Assembly (NCBI GenBank): GCA_015075405.1
Contig: JABTUK010000004.1
Location: 372,001 to 436,000, forward strand
DNA: 64,000 bases
From: Anaerolineales bacterium
Lineage (GTDB): Bacteria > Chloroflexota > Anaerolineae > 4572-78 > J111
Direction: 5' to 3'
This document shows, one piece after another, positions 26,553-37,864 of the stretch; within the stretch, counting starts at the first letter, position 1, and every line of letters begins with the position of its first letter. Position numbers and translations under genes: made by a program. The notes below the pieces were generated by a model. The model had not been told where the DNA came from, searched no databases, and saw only the letters and a program-made list of their open reading frames with translations.

Positions 26553-26900
26553 TTAGGCAGAAATAAAAGGAAGATAGAGGGCTGTAGAAGCCTGGCGATT
26601 TGTCGTGCGCCAGATTCTTCCGTCCGGTGAGGTCAGCCAGAAATTGTAGCTTTGAAAACCAAGGTGGGCAAATAGCCCCTCCTCTTCTTCAGAAAGCTCT
26701 AAAACTGGACAATCCGGGCCAAAATTAGCGGTTTGTTGCCAGGTTTGGCCATTGTCAAGGGACTCAAAAATTTTCCCCTCCAAAGTTCCTTTAAAAATTT
26801 TGCCGTTCGTTTGAGCCTGCGCCTTTGTGGGTAGGCTCATTTTTATCAATCCAGTTAAGGATAGGGTAGCTAGTCCGGTTAGAAAATCTCGTCGTTTCAT
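26553..26900 (-). CDS. Small Tat-type exported protein with one BNR-like repeat
   Basis: Starting at the ATG at 26900, the 115-residue product begins MKRRDFLTGLATLSLTGL, a twin-arginine-type signal ending near KAQA. The mature part of about 85 residues carries one BNR/sialidase-type blade motif (IFESLDNGQTW) and a half motif (SPDGRIWRTT). This resembles a fragment of a beta-propeller. The frame extends upstream to a TTG at 26963, but the signal peptide favours 26900. The single blade suggests either a remnant or a subunit that assembles with others. Confidence 0.7.
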   Translation of the reverse strand: MKRRDFLTGLATLSLTGLIKMSLPTKAQAQTNGKIFKGTLEGKIFESLDNGQTWQQTANFGPDCPVLELSEEEEGLFAHLGFQSYNFWLTSPDGRIWRTTNRQASTALYLPFISA

Positions 26901-27146
26901 AGTTCTCGCTCTTGATGATGTTTGAGTAGGTAAAAGGTTGATGAGGACTGGAATGATTACCAATTCTTGGTGATTTTTACTGTCTCGATTTGAATAAGTT
27001 GCTGTATCCTCCTAAAAAATAAAGTATTGACAAACTCTAAAAGAAAACGAGGCATTTCAGGTTCAACGATATTGCCTTCCAGTATAACATCACTTCGTTT
27101 GAAATCGGTTTGAAAAAAAATTATTATTTGTATAGATAGACCTCAC

Positions 27147-27366
27147 TGGCGAAACAGAGTTTCGCTTGTCATCTCGTTCCCAAACTCTAGTTTGGGAACG
27201 AGATTGCCCGGCAAACTTTGTTTGCCCTTGGTTACTTCTTTATCAAGCCGGGGAAACAGAGTTTCCCGGTCATCTCGTGCCCGCGCTTGCGTCTGGTTTG
27301 GGTGCGAGTAAACAACGAGAGTTACCCGGCACGCGAAGCGTCCGTTTGCCCTTTGTTACTTCCCTA
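27147..27366. repeat. Two imperfect tandem copies of a hairpin-rich unit of about 110 bp
   Basis: Each unit runs GAAACAGAGTTTC, TCATCTCGT, an inverted CCCAAAC...GTTTGGG block and a TTTGCCC-TTGTTACTT end. The second copy is diverged. Together with AT-rich sequence they fill the 26901-27366 spacer, in which I see no gene. Confidence 0.7.
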
Positions 27367-30300
27367 TCATGGTACTGAGGGAAGTAAACACGTGCCCGCA
27401 GCGACGACTGTGAGAGTCCCCAGTACCTCCGTCGTCGAGCCAGGATTTCGGCAGGACAAGACCGACGCCGGAGCTCCGGGACAGCTTGCGCTTCCCTCCA
27501 GGTCGTAAGTGGCGGGGGTAACCTGTCGGGCACGGATGCCGAAAACACCCATTGGCGTTCCATTGGGAAAGGTCACAGTGTTGCTACCGATGTTGGCGCA
27601 AGCGTCGGAGGATTGGCGTGATTGGACTACAAGCCCGGCGACGCCATTGACGTTGTCTCCCACAGCAACTGTGTTATTTGTAACCGTCGCGTGAAAAGCG
27701 GGGCTTGTGTTCGTATCGGGCGTATCCACCAGAATGCCCCGTGCTACCCCGGAGGTCGAGTTGTTGATGACGGTGTTACCGTCAATTCGCACTCTTGCTT
27801 GCGAGAACTGGCCGACGGTGCTGGTCAGGAACGCGATGATGCCGTGATTGGTGGCCGTGGTCGGTTGATTGACAATGTTGTTGAGGATCGAAGCATTTAA
27901 GAGAGAGGAAGCCGTAGCATTGCCGGGGGTCTGGCCCACAAAAATCCCCACACCGCCATAGTTATTGATGCGGTTGTTGCTGATCATCGCGGTCAGGTCG
28001 CCATTGCTGCCATTCGATAAGATGAAACCCTCATTGCCTTGATCAAACCGGCGCGTCCAGCTCTCGTCAATGGTGGCGGTGATCGAGGAATTGTCATTGG
28101 CTGCAATCTGGACTGGCTGTGACTTGTTGTCACGGAAGAGGCAGCGATCAATAACGATGGTGGCGACAGCTGTACCTTGCATCTCAATCAGGATTCCGTC
28201 ACTGCCAAGAGGTACCGAGTTCTCCTCAATGATACAATCGGCCACATCATCCGCCGGGCTGTTCGGGTTGGCCCCCTCGCTAACCACGCTTGTCCCGTCA
28301 ATGGTCAGAGACATCGAGCCGCTCTGGTTGTAGAACTCCAGGTTGTGCTCGATTCCACCGCTGATCCGGGTATTGCGGATGAGACCAGTACCCTGGAGGC
28401 CGTTAGTTCCGCTGGGGTTTGTCACCCCAAAGTTAATTGGTCCCTCTACCGGAGCACTGTTCGTGCCGATGACGCCGTTGATAACGCTGTTGGTAAGGGT
28501 GAAGCCGTTGACGCTGCGCCCGGTGATCGCTGAGTTCTGGAAATCGTTTAACTGCATCCAGTTCAGTGAGACATTACTGGTACTGTTGAGATAAATGCCA
28601 ATGCCACTGGTGGTGGAGTTATCGGCTCCCTGTTTATTGGCAATTGTGCCGCCGCTCCCGGCTGTCCCAGTACCAGTAACGGTGAGACCACCGCTTGAGC
28701 CGGTGCTGTCGAGTACAATGCCATTGGCCGTGGCCGTGTCATTTGAGGTAATGCTACGGAAGGTCAAACCACTGACGCCGATGATGGTGTTGGCCACATT
28801 CAACGCTGTACCGGTGGTACTGTCAATGGTGTTGGGGTTAACACCACTCGTTACATTGACTGTGCCGCCGCCGGTGGCACTGAAGCCGGTGGCACTGGTG
28901 GTGTCAATGTTCAAACCGCCATTACCGAAGTTGACCGTGCCGCCGCCATTATTTGTATCCAGCGTCACGGCTTGGCTTGCGCCGGTATTCAGGTTCTTGG
29001 TTGGACTGTTGAAGTTGATCGTGCCGCCGTTGCTGTTGGCCACCCGAATGCCTGACGCGGTGGAGATGATCGAGCCGGTATCGAATGTGTATGTGCCACC
29101 ATCGTGATTGTTTATATCAATCACAAAGCCGGTGTTGTCGCTAATGCTGCCACTGTACGTCCCGGCAGCGTTACTACCATTGATATTGAACGCCGTCCCG
29201 CTGGGATTGGTGATCGTCGCTCCCGTCCCGAAGTTGAATGTACCGCTTGAGCCGTTCAGGATATCCACGCCCGCATCACCGCCGTTGAGCGTGGTTGGGC
29301 CGTTGAAGTTGTACACGCCATCGGCGTTGTCGAACTGCAAGCCCGTGCCGCTGGTCGCGTTCAGCGTGCCGGTCTGGAAAGTCAGCGTGCCGCTGCTGTG
29401 ACCGCCGGATACGCTGACCAGGGCCGCGTTGCTGGCCTGGCTGACATTGCCGTTATAAGTGGCCGAGACATTGCCGCCATTGATCACAAACGCATCGCTG
29501 CTGGCCCCGCTCAACGCGCCGCTGCCCAGGTTGGCTGTGCCGTTCACGCTGACCAAGTTGACATTATTGGTTCCGCTGGTCGAGGTCAGGCCGTCAAGAG
29601 TAGCGTTGAACGTACCGTTATTCAAGTTCAAAGCGCGGCCTGTGCCGTTCAAAGTGGTCTCGGTCACGGTCAGCGTGCCAAAGTTGGCGCCGGTGATGTC
29701 GCTGCCGGTGGCTGAGGTGTTGCCAATGGTCAGGCCCCGCAGGGTGTTGCCCGCTTCCAGGGTGAGGCAGTCGCCCGCCGCGTTGCTCAGCGTGGGGTCG
29801 GCGCCGGAGAAAGCAGGCAGGCTGCTGCCGCTGACCGGGGTAACGCCGCTGATGGCCTGCAAGGTCGAGGAAGCGCCGTCGCCAATCACCGTCTGGTTAT
29901 TGAGCAAAGTCAGGCCGCAGGTGTAGCTGCCGTCGGCAATGAAGATAAAATCGCCCGTATTGTCGGAGGCCACGGCGTCAAAGCTGCCCACACCGGTCAG
30001 CAGGTTGAAGGGCCGGGCCTGGGTGCCGTTGCCACCTGCGGCTGCACTAGCGTCCACAAACCAGATCAGGGCTTGATTTTGAATGGTCAGAGTGACAGTG
30101 GCGGTGTCGCCGCCGGTGATAGTGTAAAAAAAGGCGTCATTGACACTGCGCTGGTCCGGAGGTGGACTAAAGGTGAAGGTCCCGTCGGCGTTCAGAATAA
30201 CTGTGCCGCCCAGCCCGGTGGTAATGCTGTTGACCCCGTTGGGAACGGCGCCGTTGGCCGTGCCCAGCGTGCCACCAAAGCCGGTGATGGTCACACTGGT

Positions 30301-31989
30301 CGGGTCGTCGTTAGCCCGCACCGTGCCGGTCGTCGTTCCGCTGGAGACCAGGGTTAAATGAGGCGTCACCGCAAAACTGTCGTCGTTGGCGGTAGGCGCT
30401 ACCTGGAAGCTGAAACTGAAGTTGTCGCCTTCAAGGCCGTTGTTGTCACCGTCCAGTTGGTTGGGCGGGTCGTTAGCGTCGCTGTCGGTAACATTAGCCG
30501 CCAAGACGGTTACGGTACAGGTCGCCAGGCCGGGCAGGTTGGCGGTCGGGTCGAGGGTAAAGGTGTTGACCCCACTGACCGGCAAGGCCGGAGTAAAGCT
30601 GACCGCCCCCGCGCCGCAATCCAGGGTAATGCCTCCGGCAGCAATGGCGACGTTTTCGGAGAAGTTGACGGTGATGTTGCTGGCCCCGTTGACATTGGTC
30701 GCCGCGTTGACCGGGCTGGTGGTGGTTACGGTTGGCGGGGCGTCAACGGTAATAGTGACCAGCCCATCGGAGGGGCCGAGGCTGTTTTGCAGCCGGTAAA
30801 AGAAGCCAAAAACACCTTGAAAGCCGGCGGGTGGGGTAAAATCAAGGCTGCCATTGGCGTTGACGGTCAGCGAACCACCCACGCCGAAAGTGACGGTGCT
30901 ACCGGCAGCGTTAGCCCCGGCATCGCCGCTGAGCGAGCCGCCGCCAAAGGAGGAAATGCCACTGGCTGCCGGATTCTGGCCGGGGTAGTCGTCGGCAAAT
31001 AAGTCGGTGGGACCATCAGGTACATTCAGGCTGGCAGGGTTGGCGCTGGCGTTGTAGGCATTATCAAAGGCCAGCGGCGAAACACTGGCCGAGCCAAGCA
31101 GGTCGGTGTTGGCGTCGAGGGTATCACTCAAGATCAGGCCGGTAGCCGCAGCGCCACTGCTGTTGATAACAACCGTGTACGAAAGCACATCGCCGGGGTC
31201 GGCCTGGGTATCGCTGTCGGCATCCGTAGCCAGGACATCGGTTTTGGTCGCAGTGAGGTTAGCTGTAGCGGCGAGGGGGATTAAAGAAAAGTTGTCAAGC
31301 GCCAGGCCGTCGTCGCTGCCGGAAGCGTCCGGGTCGGTCCAGCGCAGCCAAAAGTTAGCGCCGTTGGCAATACTCAGGCCGGTAATGGTGGCATTGGGCA
31401 CAGCCCGGTTGGCCGGACTGTTGCCATCTCTGGTCCCAGCGGCGCCGCTGGTGTTGGGAGTGATAAAGTCGAGGGGGTTGGCGGCGGTCCAGGTTCCGGT
31501 CGTCAGACTGGTGGCAGTCGTGCTGTATTCAAAGTCAAGCTGGTCGGTTCGTCCGGCTGTGCCCAGCCGCCACATCTCACCCACGTAGACAATCTTAAGG
31601 CTGTTGATGGCAACGCCGGTATTGTTGGTAAAGCAGACCCCTATAACCGGGTCCAAAGTACCGCTGCTCAGCCCGCCAAAAGCGCGCTCATTATTACCCG
31701 TTGCCCCATAGCTGTAGGTATCGCTGATGTTGCTGCCGCCATCATCGGCTCCATACTGCTCGTTATCTCGTACCCCGCCGCCGGTTTCGGTTAAATTCCA
31801 GCCGACAGGCAGAGTCGAGGTAGCATTGGCAGTGCCGCCCGTGGCCAGGGTATCAAAATTTTGGTTGTAGGGCGCGCCCAGGCTGACCAGGCTGGCGCAG
31901 CCGTCGGCGCGGGCAGGAGGGGCGGACAACAGCCAGGTGAAACTGGTAACCAGGGCAAAAATCAACAAGCAGCGGAGAAAGTTGAGCAT
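27367..31989 (-). CDS. Giant secreted beta-helix protein (1540 aa)
   Basis: After a signal peptide (about 1-28, ending PARA) comes a choice-of-anchor-type N-terminal domain (about 30-240; YNQNFDTLATGGTANATSTLPVGWNLTETGGG ... FWLRWTDPDASGSDDGLALDNF). Next are a DUF11-like domain (DADSDTQADPGDVLSYTVVINS), a Big_5-like Ig domain (TSPVNAATNVNGASNITVNFSENV) and a cadherin-like domain. A beta-helix of about 900 residues ends the chain, with WFVDASAAAGGNGTQARPF at its start and many Asn/Gly turns. The order and whole blocks match the 1228-aa protein. The end, TVVAAGTCLLPSVP, is also shared. Probably extracellular. Confidence 0.85.
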   Translation of the reverse strand: MLNFLRCLLIFALVTSFTWLLSAPPARADGCASLVSLGAPYNQNFDTLATGGTANATSTLPVGWNLTETGGGVRDNEQYGADDGGSNISDTYSYGATGNNERAFGGLSSGTLDPVIGVCFTNNTGVAINSLKIVYVGEMWRLGTAGRTDQLDFEYSTTATSLTTGTWTAANPLDFITPNTSGAAGTRDGNSPANRAVPNATITGLSIANGANFWLRWTDPDASGSDDGLALDNFSLIPLAATANLTATKTDVLATDADSDTQADPGDVLSYTVVINSSGAAATGLILSDTLDANTDLLGSASVSPLAFDNAYNASANPASLNVPDGPTDLFADDYPGQNPAASGISSFGGGSLSGDAGANAAGSTVTFGVGGSLTVNANGSLDFTPPAGFQGVFGFFYRLQNSLGPSDGLVTITVDAPPTVTTTSPVNAATNVNGASNITVNFSENVAIAAGGITLDCGAGAVSFTPALPVSGVNTFTLDPTANLPGLATCTVTVLAANVTDSDANDPPNQLDGDNNGLEGDNFSFSFQVAPTANDDSFAVTPHLTLVSSGTTTGTVRANDDPTSVTITGFGGTLGTANGAVPNGVNSITTGLGGTVILNADGTFTFSPPPDQRSVNDAFFYTITGGDTATVTLTIQNQALIWFVDASAAAGGNGTQARPFNLLTGVGSFDAVASDNTGDFIFIADGSYTCGLTLLNNQTVIGDGASSTLQAISGVTPVSGSSLPAFSGADPTLSNAAGDCLTLEAGNTLRGLTIGNTSATGSDITGANFGTLTVTETTLNGTGRALNLNNGTFNATLDGLTSTSGTNNVNLVSVNGTANLGSGALSGASSDAFVINGGNVSATYNGNVSQASNAALVSVSGGHSSGTLTFQTGTLNATSGTGLQFDNADGVYNFNGPTTLNGGDAGVDILNGSSGTFNFGTGATITNPSGTAFNINGSNAAGTYSGSISDNTGFVIDINNHDGGTYTFDTGSIISTASGIRVANSNGGTINFNSPTKNLNTGASQAVTLDTNNGGGTVNFGNGGLNIDTTSATGFSATGGGTVNVTSGVNPNTIDSTTGTALNVANTIIGVSGLTFRSITSNDTATANGIVLDSTGSSGGLTVTGTGTAGSGGTIANKQGADNSTTSGIGIYLNSTSNVSLNWMQLNDFQNSAITGRSVNGFTLTNSVINGVIGTNSAPVEGPINFGVTNPSGTNGLQGTGLIRNTRISGGIEHNLEFYNQSGSMSLTIDGTSVVSEGANPNSPADDVADCIIEENSVPLGSDGILIEMQGTAVATIVIDRCLFRDNKSQPVQIAANDNSSITATIDESWTRRFDQGNEGFILSNGSNGDLTAMISNNRINNYGGVGIFVGQTPGNATASSLLNASILNNIVNQPTTATNHGIIAFLTSTVGQFSQARVRIDGNTVINNSTSGVARGILVDTPDTNTSPAFHATVTNNTVAVGDNVNGVAGLVVQSRQSSDACANIGSNTVTFPNGTPMGVFGIRARQVTPATYDLEGSASCPGAPASVLSCRNPGSTTEVLGTLTVVAAGTCLLPSVP

Positions 31990-32016
31990 CGGTCGCTCCT
32001 CAGAAAATTGTAATCA

Positions 32017-32115
32017 GTCGTCAGTCAATGTCATTAAGTTAAGGCCGTAGCATAGGGCCTCGTGCCCGCCCACAAGGGGCTAAACTACACTAACTTAACG
32101 ACATTGAGTCGTCAG
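32017..32115. repeat. MITE-like inverted repeat element
   Basis: AATGTCATTAAGTTA (32027-32041) pairs 14/15 with TAACTTAACGACATT (32091-32105) and is flanked by CAGTCGTCAGTC-type words. An inner AGGCC...GGCCT hairpin is present. It lies in the 31990-32454 spacer, which has no convincing gene. Confidence 0.65.
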
Positions 32116-32214
32116 TAGCCACTAGTCAAAATAACATTTTCATTCTTAGGGGGTATCGCAATGACATTTTCATCGTCGTTGTCGTCCCAGAAGGACTGCC
32201 CGACTCCCTTAATA

Positions 32215-32261
32215 ACAAAAACCGCATCTCGCAACCAAGCCGAAGCTTGTTACGGGCGCGG
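32215..32261 (-). terminator. Likely terminator of the hydrogenase operon
   Basis: On the minus strand CCGC (32261-32258) pairs with GCGG (32225-32222), enclosing a CAAGC-TTCG-GCTTG hairpin, and a T-run follows. It is about 200 bases past the hypE stop and upstream of the 1540-aa gene, so it could instead be a leader structure of that gene. Confidence 0.45.
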
Positions 32262-32454
32262 TCTCAGGTATGAGTCAGGGCGGTGTAACCACTCCAAGAG
32301 GCAAACTGTATTTTCCTTAATTCAGCAGCATCTGGTTGGGGATAATTGTTACCAACTTATCACGAGATGGTCACTTTGTCAACGGGTTATTTTTACTACC
32401 ATACCATATCCTGGTTTGAAAACCTCCTCTGTCCTCCAAGCATTCGCTAAAGAC

Positions 32455-33513
32455 TCAGCAAATACGCGGAAGCTGCTCACCAATTTGCATAGGGATGACG
32501 CGGGCGCCGCCAATGCCGGTGCGAGCGACCAGCATACCCGGATGCTGCTCAACCACTCGTCCGATGATGGCCGCGCGCCGGCCTAAAGGATGCTGGCGCA
32601 TCGCCTCAAAAATGGCTTCGGCGCTGCCGGCAGGCACAATCGCCAGGAGTTTACCCTCATTGGCCACAAAAATGGGGTCCATCCCCAGCAGTTCACAGGC
32701 AGAGCGCACCGCCGAATTGACCGGCAGTTTGTTTTCGTCTATCTGGATGCCCACTTGAGAGGTTTGGGCAATTTCGTTGAGCGAAGAAGCCACCCCGCCG
32801 CGCGTGGGGTCGCGCAGCACGTGGATGGTGGGGGAGGCCGCCAGCATTGCTGCGACCAGGCCGTTGAGGGCTGCCGTATCGCTTTCAATCGTAGTTTCAA
32901 ACTCCAGACCCTCGCGCACACTCATAATGGCCATGCCGTGATCGCCGATCGTGCCGCTCAGGATGACCACATCGCCCGGTTTGGCCCGCTGCGGCCCAAT
33001 CTCAATTCCCTCGGGAACCAGCCCGATGCCGCTGGTATTGATGTAAACGCCGTCGCCGTGCCCTTTGTCTACCACTTTGGTGTCGCCGGTCACCAGGACC
33101 ACCCCTGCCGCCTGAGCCGCCGCAGCCATGCTGTCCACAATCCGGCCCAGCGTTTCGATGGGCAGCCCTTCTTCCAAAATAAAGCCGGCGCTGAGATAGA
33201 GCGGCCTGGCCCCGCTCATGCTAATATCGTTGATGGTCCCATTGACCGCCAGTTCGCCGATGTTGCCGCCGGGGAAAAAGAGCGGCCGGACCACAAAGGA
33301 GTCGGTGGACATCGCCAGGCGGGTTCCATTGACCCCGATAATGGAAGAATCGCCCAGGTTTTGCAGCATCTCATTACGAAAGGCCGGCAGGAAGAGGTGT
33401 TCGATTAGTTCGGCGGACAGCTTGCCGCCCCCGCCGTGGCCCAAAACGATGTTGGGGTGGTCGCGCAGGGGCAAGGGGCAGCTCCAGCCTTCAAAGTTCA
33501 GATTGTTGGTCAT
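32455..33513 (-). CDS. hypE: Hydrogenase maturation protein HypE
   Basis: HypE takes the carbamoyl group from HypF on its C-terminal cysteine and dehydrates it to cyanide for the NiFe active site. The 352-residue protein shows IVLGHGGGGKLSAELIEHLFLPAF, the AMSTDSFVVRPLFFPGGNIGELAVNGTINDISMSGARPLYLSAGFILEEG region, VTGDTKVV and the ATP-binding DPTRGGVASSLNEIA. It ends in the diagnostic PRIC, so the acceptor cysteine is intact. It is the last gene of the locus, separated from hypD by an inverted-repeat element. Confidence 0.97.
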   Translation of the reverse strand: MTNNLNFEGWSCPLPLRDHPNIVLGHGGGGKLSAELIEHLFLPAFRNEMLQNLGDSSIIGVNGTRLAMSTDSFVVRPLFFPGGNIGELAVNGTINDISMSGARPLYLSAGFILEEGLPIETLGRIVDSMAAAAQAAGVVLVTGDTKVVDKGHGDGVYINTSGIGLVPEGIEIGPQRAKPGDVVILSGTIGDHGMAIMSVREGLEFETTIESDTAALNGLVAAMLAASPTIHVLRDPTRGGVASSLNEIAQTSQVGIQIDENKLPVNSAVRSACELLGMDPIFVANEGKLLAIVPAGSAEAIFEAMRQHPLGRRAAIIGRVVEQHPGMLVARTGIGGARVIPMQIGEQLPRIC

Positions 33514-33544
33514 AGTTCCTCACGTTAAACGTTGAACGTTGGAA

Positions 33545-33728
33545 GAGAGCATTCGGAAACCCCAGAGGCAACCTTGCCAGCGGCGCTCGTCCGGCGATGA
33601 AGTCGCCGGACTACCTGCGGCAGCGCCCGATTAATCGGGCTAAAGCCGGGTTGACCCGGCGTTGTTTACTAGCCCTGGCATTCATGCCGGGGCGGGCAAG
33701 TCAGACGAGATAGTTTCCGAACGCTCTC
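33545..33728. repeat. 184-bp MITE-like element between hypD and hypE
   Basis: Terminal inverted repeats GAGAGCATTCGGAAAC (33545-33560) and its complement (33713-33728) match at 15 of 16 positions. With gaps the similarity extends outward into AACGTT words. The interior holds further hairpins, including GCCCGATTAATCGGGC. It contains no gene and fills almost the whole spacer. Confidence 0.75.
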
Positions 33729-33735
33729 TGGAACG

Positions 33736-34854
33736 TTAAACGGCAGTAGCAACCAGCGACTCCAGCGAAATAAAGCGGCCATATTGATAATAGGCCGCGC
33801 ATGCGCCTTCGCTGGAGACCATCGTCGCGCCCAGGGGGTTACGCGGGGTACATTCTTTGCCAAAGGCCGGGCACTCGTTGGGTTTGATTAGCCCTTGCAG
33901 TACCTCGCCGCTGCGGCACAGCGGCGACTCCTGGGTGTGGATGTCGTTCATGGTGAAGCGTTTGGCCGCGTCAAATTCGGCATAAGCCTGGCTCAACTCC
34001 CAACCACTGTCGGGGATTTCGCCAATGCCACGCCATTTGCGATGCGAAACCACAAACACATCTTGCAGCATCTTTTGCGCCCCCAAATTACCCTCGCGCC
34101 GGACGGCTCGCTCGTAGGCATTTTCCACTTCACCCCGCCCGGCTTCCAACTGGATCACCGCCCGGCGAATGCCTTCCAGCACATCCAGCGGCTCAAAACC
34201 GGTGACGACAATCGGCACGTGATATTTTTCGGCCAGCGGCTCGTACTGCCAGTAGCCCATCACGCTGCACACATGCCCCGCCGCCAGAAACGCCTGTACC
34301 CGGTTGGTGGGTGAACTCATGAGCGCCTCGATGGCCGGTGGGACGAGGACGTGCGAAACCAGCATCGAGAAGTTTCTGAGGCCCTGCTGTTTGGCCTGGA
34401 AAACGGCCATGGCATTGGCCGGCGCAGTGGTTTCAAAACCAATGCCGAAAAAGACCACCTCTCGGTCCGGGTTTTCGCGGGCAATTTTCACTGCGTCCAG
34501 AGGGGAGTAGACGATGCGCACATCGCCGCCTTCGCTTTTGACTCGAAACAGGTCTTTGTCGCTGCCCGGCACCCGCAGCATATCGCCAAAGGAACAGAAG
34601 ATGACCCCCGGCAGCGACGCAATCGCCAACGCTTTATCAATAATCTCCAGCGGCGTCACACAGACGGGACAGCCCGGCCCATGGATTAGCTCGATGGTAT
34701 CCGGCAGCAGTTGGTCAATCCCGTTGCGGATGATTGAATGGGTTTGCCCGCCACAGACTTCCATCATCACCCACTTGCGGGTAGCCGCTTGGCGAATATC
34801 TTCCAGCAGCTTGTGGGCCAATTCAGGGTCGCGGAATTCGTCTAAATATTTCAT
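33736..34854 (-). CDS. hypD: Hydrogenase maturation protein HypD
   Basis: HypD is the [4Fe-4S] scaffold on which, with HypC, the Fe(CN)2CO unit is built. The 372-residue protein has MEVCGGQTHSIIRNGID, the HGPGCPVCVTP motif, GDMLRVPGS, the GIGFETTAPANA region, AAGHVCSVMGYWQYEP and VVTGFEPLDVLEGI. The C-terminal cysteines (ESPLCRSG, NECPAFGKECTPRNPLGATMVSSEGACAAY) that bind the cluster are also present. Two adjacent ATGs follow AGGAGG; the second (34854) has the better spacing. A longer frame to 34887 is not supported. Confidence 0.97.
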   Translation of the reverse strand: MKYLDEFRDPELAHKLLEDIRQAATRKWVMMEVCGGQTHSIIRNGIDQLLPDTIELIHGPGCPVCVTPLEIIDKALAIASLPGVIFCSFGDMLRVPGSDKDLFRVKSEGGDVRIVYSPLDAVKIARENPDREVVFFGIGFETTAPANAMAVFQAKQQGLRNFSMLVSHVLVPPAIEALMSSPTNRVQAFLAAGHVCSVMGYWQYEPLAEKYHVPIVVTGFEPLDVLEGIRRAVIQLEAGRGEVENAYERAVRREGNLGAQKMLQDVFVVSHRKWRGIGEIPDSGWELSQAYAEFDAAKRFTMNDIHTQESPLCRSGEVLQGLIKPNECPAFGKECTPRNPLGATMVSSEGACAAYYQYGRFISLESLVATAV

Positions 34855-34875
34855 CATTACCTCCTGAAAATAAAG

Positions 34876-34938
34876 ATGCGATGACACGTGAGGCGAGGAC
34901 GCGAAGAATTTCGTCGCCTCCTCGCCTCATCGCGTCAC
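34876..34938. repeat. Hairpin repeat GAGGCGAGGACGCGAAG
   Basis: GATGACACGTGAGGCGAGG and its near complement (CCTCGCCTCATCGCGTCA) form a long imperfect hairpin in the hypC-hypD spacer. Confidence 0.6.
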
Positions 34939-34954
34939 TTCCCCCGGTCTTCGG

Positions 34955-35209
34955 TCATGATTCTTCTGCTGCCAATTCTTCATCCAACACACCCATCTCA
35001 TGGAAGAGGGCCAGGGTTTCTTTGGCCGACTCTTCATCCAGCTTGGTAATGGCAAAGCCAACGTGGACAATGGTGTAATCGCCTACCTCCAGTTCGGGCA
35101 AATAGGCCAGACAGACTTCTTTCTGAATACCGTCAAAGTCCACTTTGCCCATACGCGCGCCGTGCTGTTCATAAATTTCCAGGATTTTTCCGGGAATACC
35201 TAGACACAT
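34955..35209 (-). CDS. hypC: Hydrogenase maturation chaperone HypC
   Basis: The 84-residue protein begins MCLGIPGKI, with the essential Cys2 that carries the iron precursor between HypD and the large subunit. It continues with the HypC beta-barrel (KVDFDGIQKEVCLAYLPELEVGDYTIVHVGFAITKLDEESAKETLALF). Its length is typical. It lies between hypF and hypD on the same strand. Confidence 0.97.
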   Translation of the reverse strand: MCLGIPGKILEIYEQHGARMGKVDFDGIQKEVCLAYLPELEVGDYTIVHVGFAITKLDEESAKETLALFHEMGVLDEELAAEES

Positions 35210-35233
35210 AGATTCAACCTCCGTAAAAAAATA

Positions 35234-35258
35234 GTAATCAGTAACCAGTAGTCAGTAG

Positions 35259-35264
<6 letters not shown>
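35234..35264. repeat. CAGTAATC/AGTAGTC short repeats
   Basis: A small tract of AGTAATCAGTAACCAGTAGT words overlaps the last codons of hypF and belongs to the same family as the tracts at 3567 and 32010. Confidence 0.5.
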
Positions 35265-37682
<2,418 letters not shown>

Positions 37683-37864
37683 TCAATCCATATCTTTCAC
37701 TTTGCAGAGGCCGGAATAAAAGAGGTTGGGGATTTTCCCCTGGCAGAATGAAGCCCCCCATTGCGCAGTTAGAGTTTAATGCAAATGATTTGGCAAAAAT
37801 AGTGACAACCTTCGCCATTTCACCGTGACATGTATCATTTGCTTCAATTTAAAGATAGCCCTGT

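Noticed and set aside
17428..31588. Many long plus-strand frames opposite the giant secreted proteins
   Set aside because: They are antisense shadows of the repetitive Thr/Gly/Asn-rich genes and have no ribosome binding sites or family motifs.
31990..32454. Possible riboswitch upstream of the 1540-aa gene
   Set aside because: I tried to match c-di-GMP and cobalamin consensus elements and found no convincing core; a terminator plus an inverted-repeat element explains the structure.
32161..32586. Plus-strand frame of 141 codons between the 1540-aa gene and hypE
   Set aside because: It overlaps the hypE 3' end, has no ribosome binding site and a composition unlike real proteins (Ser/His/Asn mix with no pattern).
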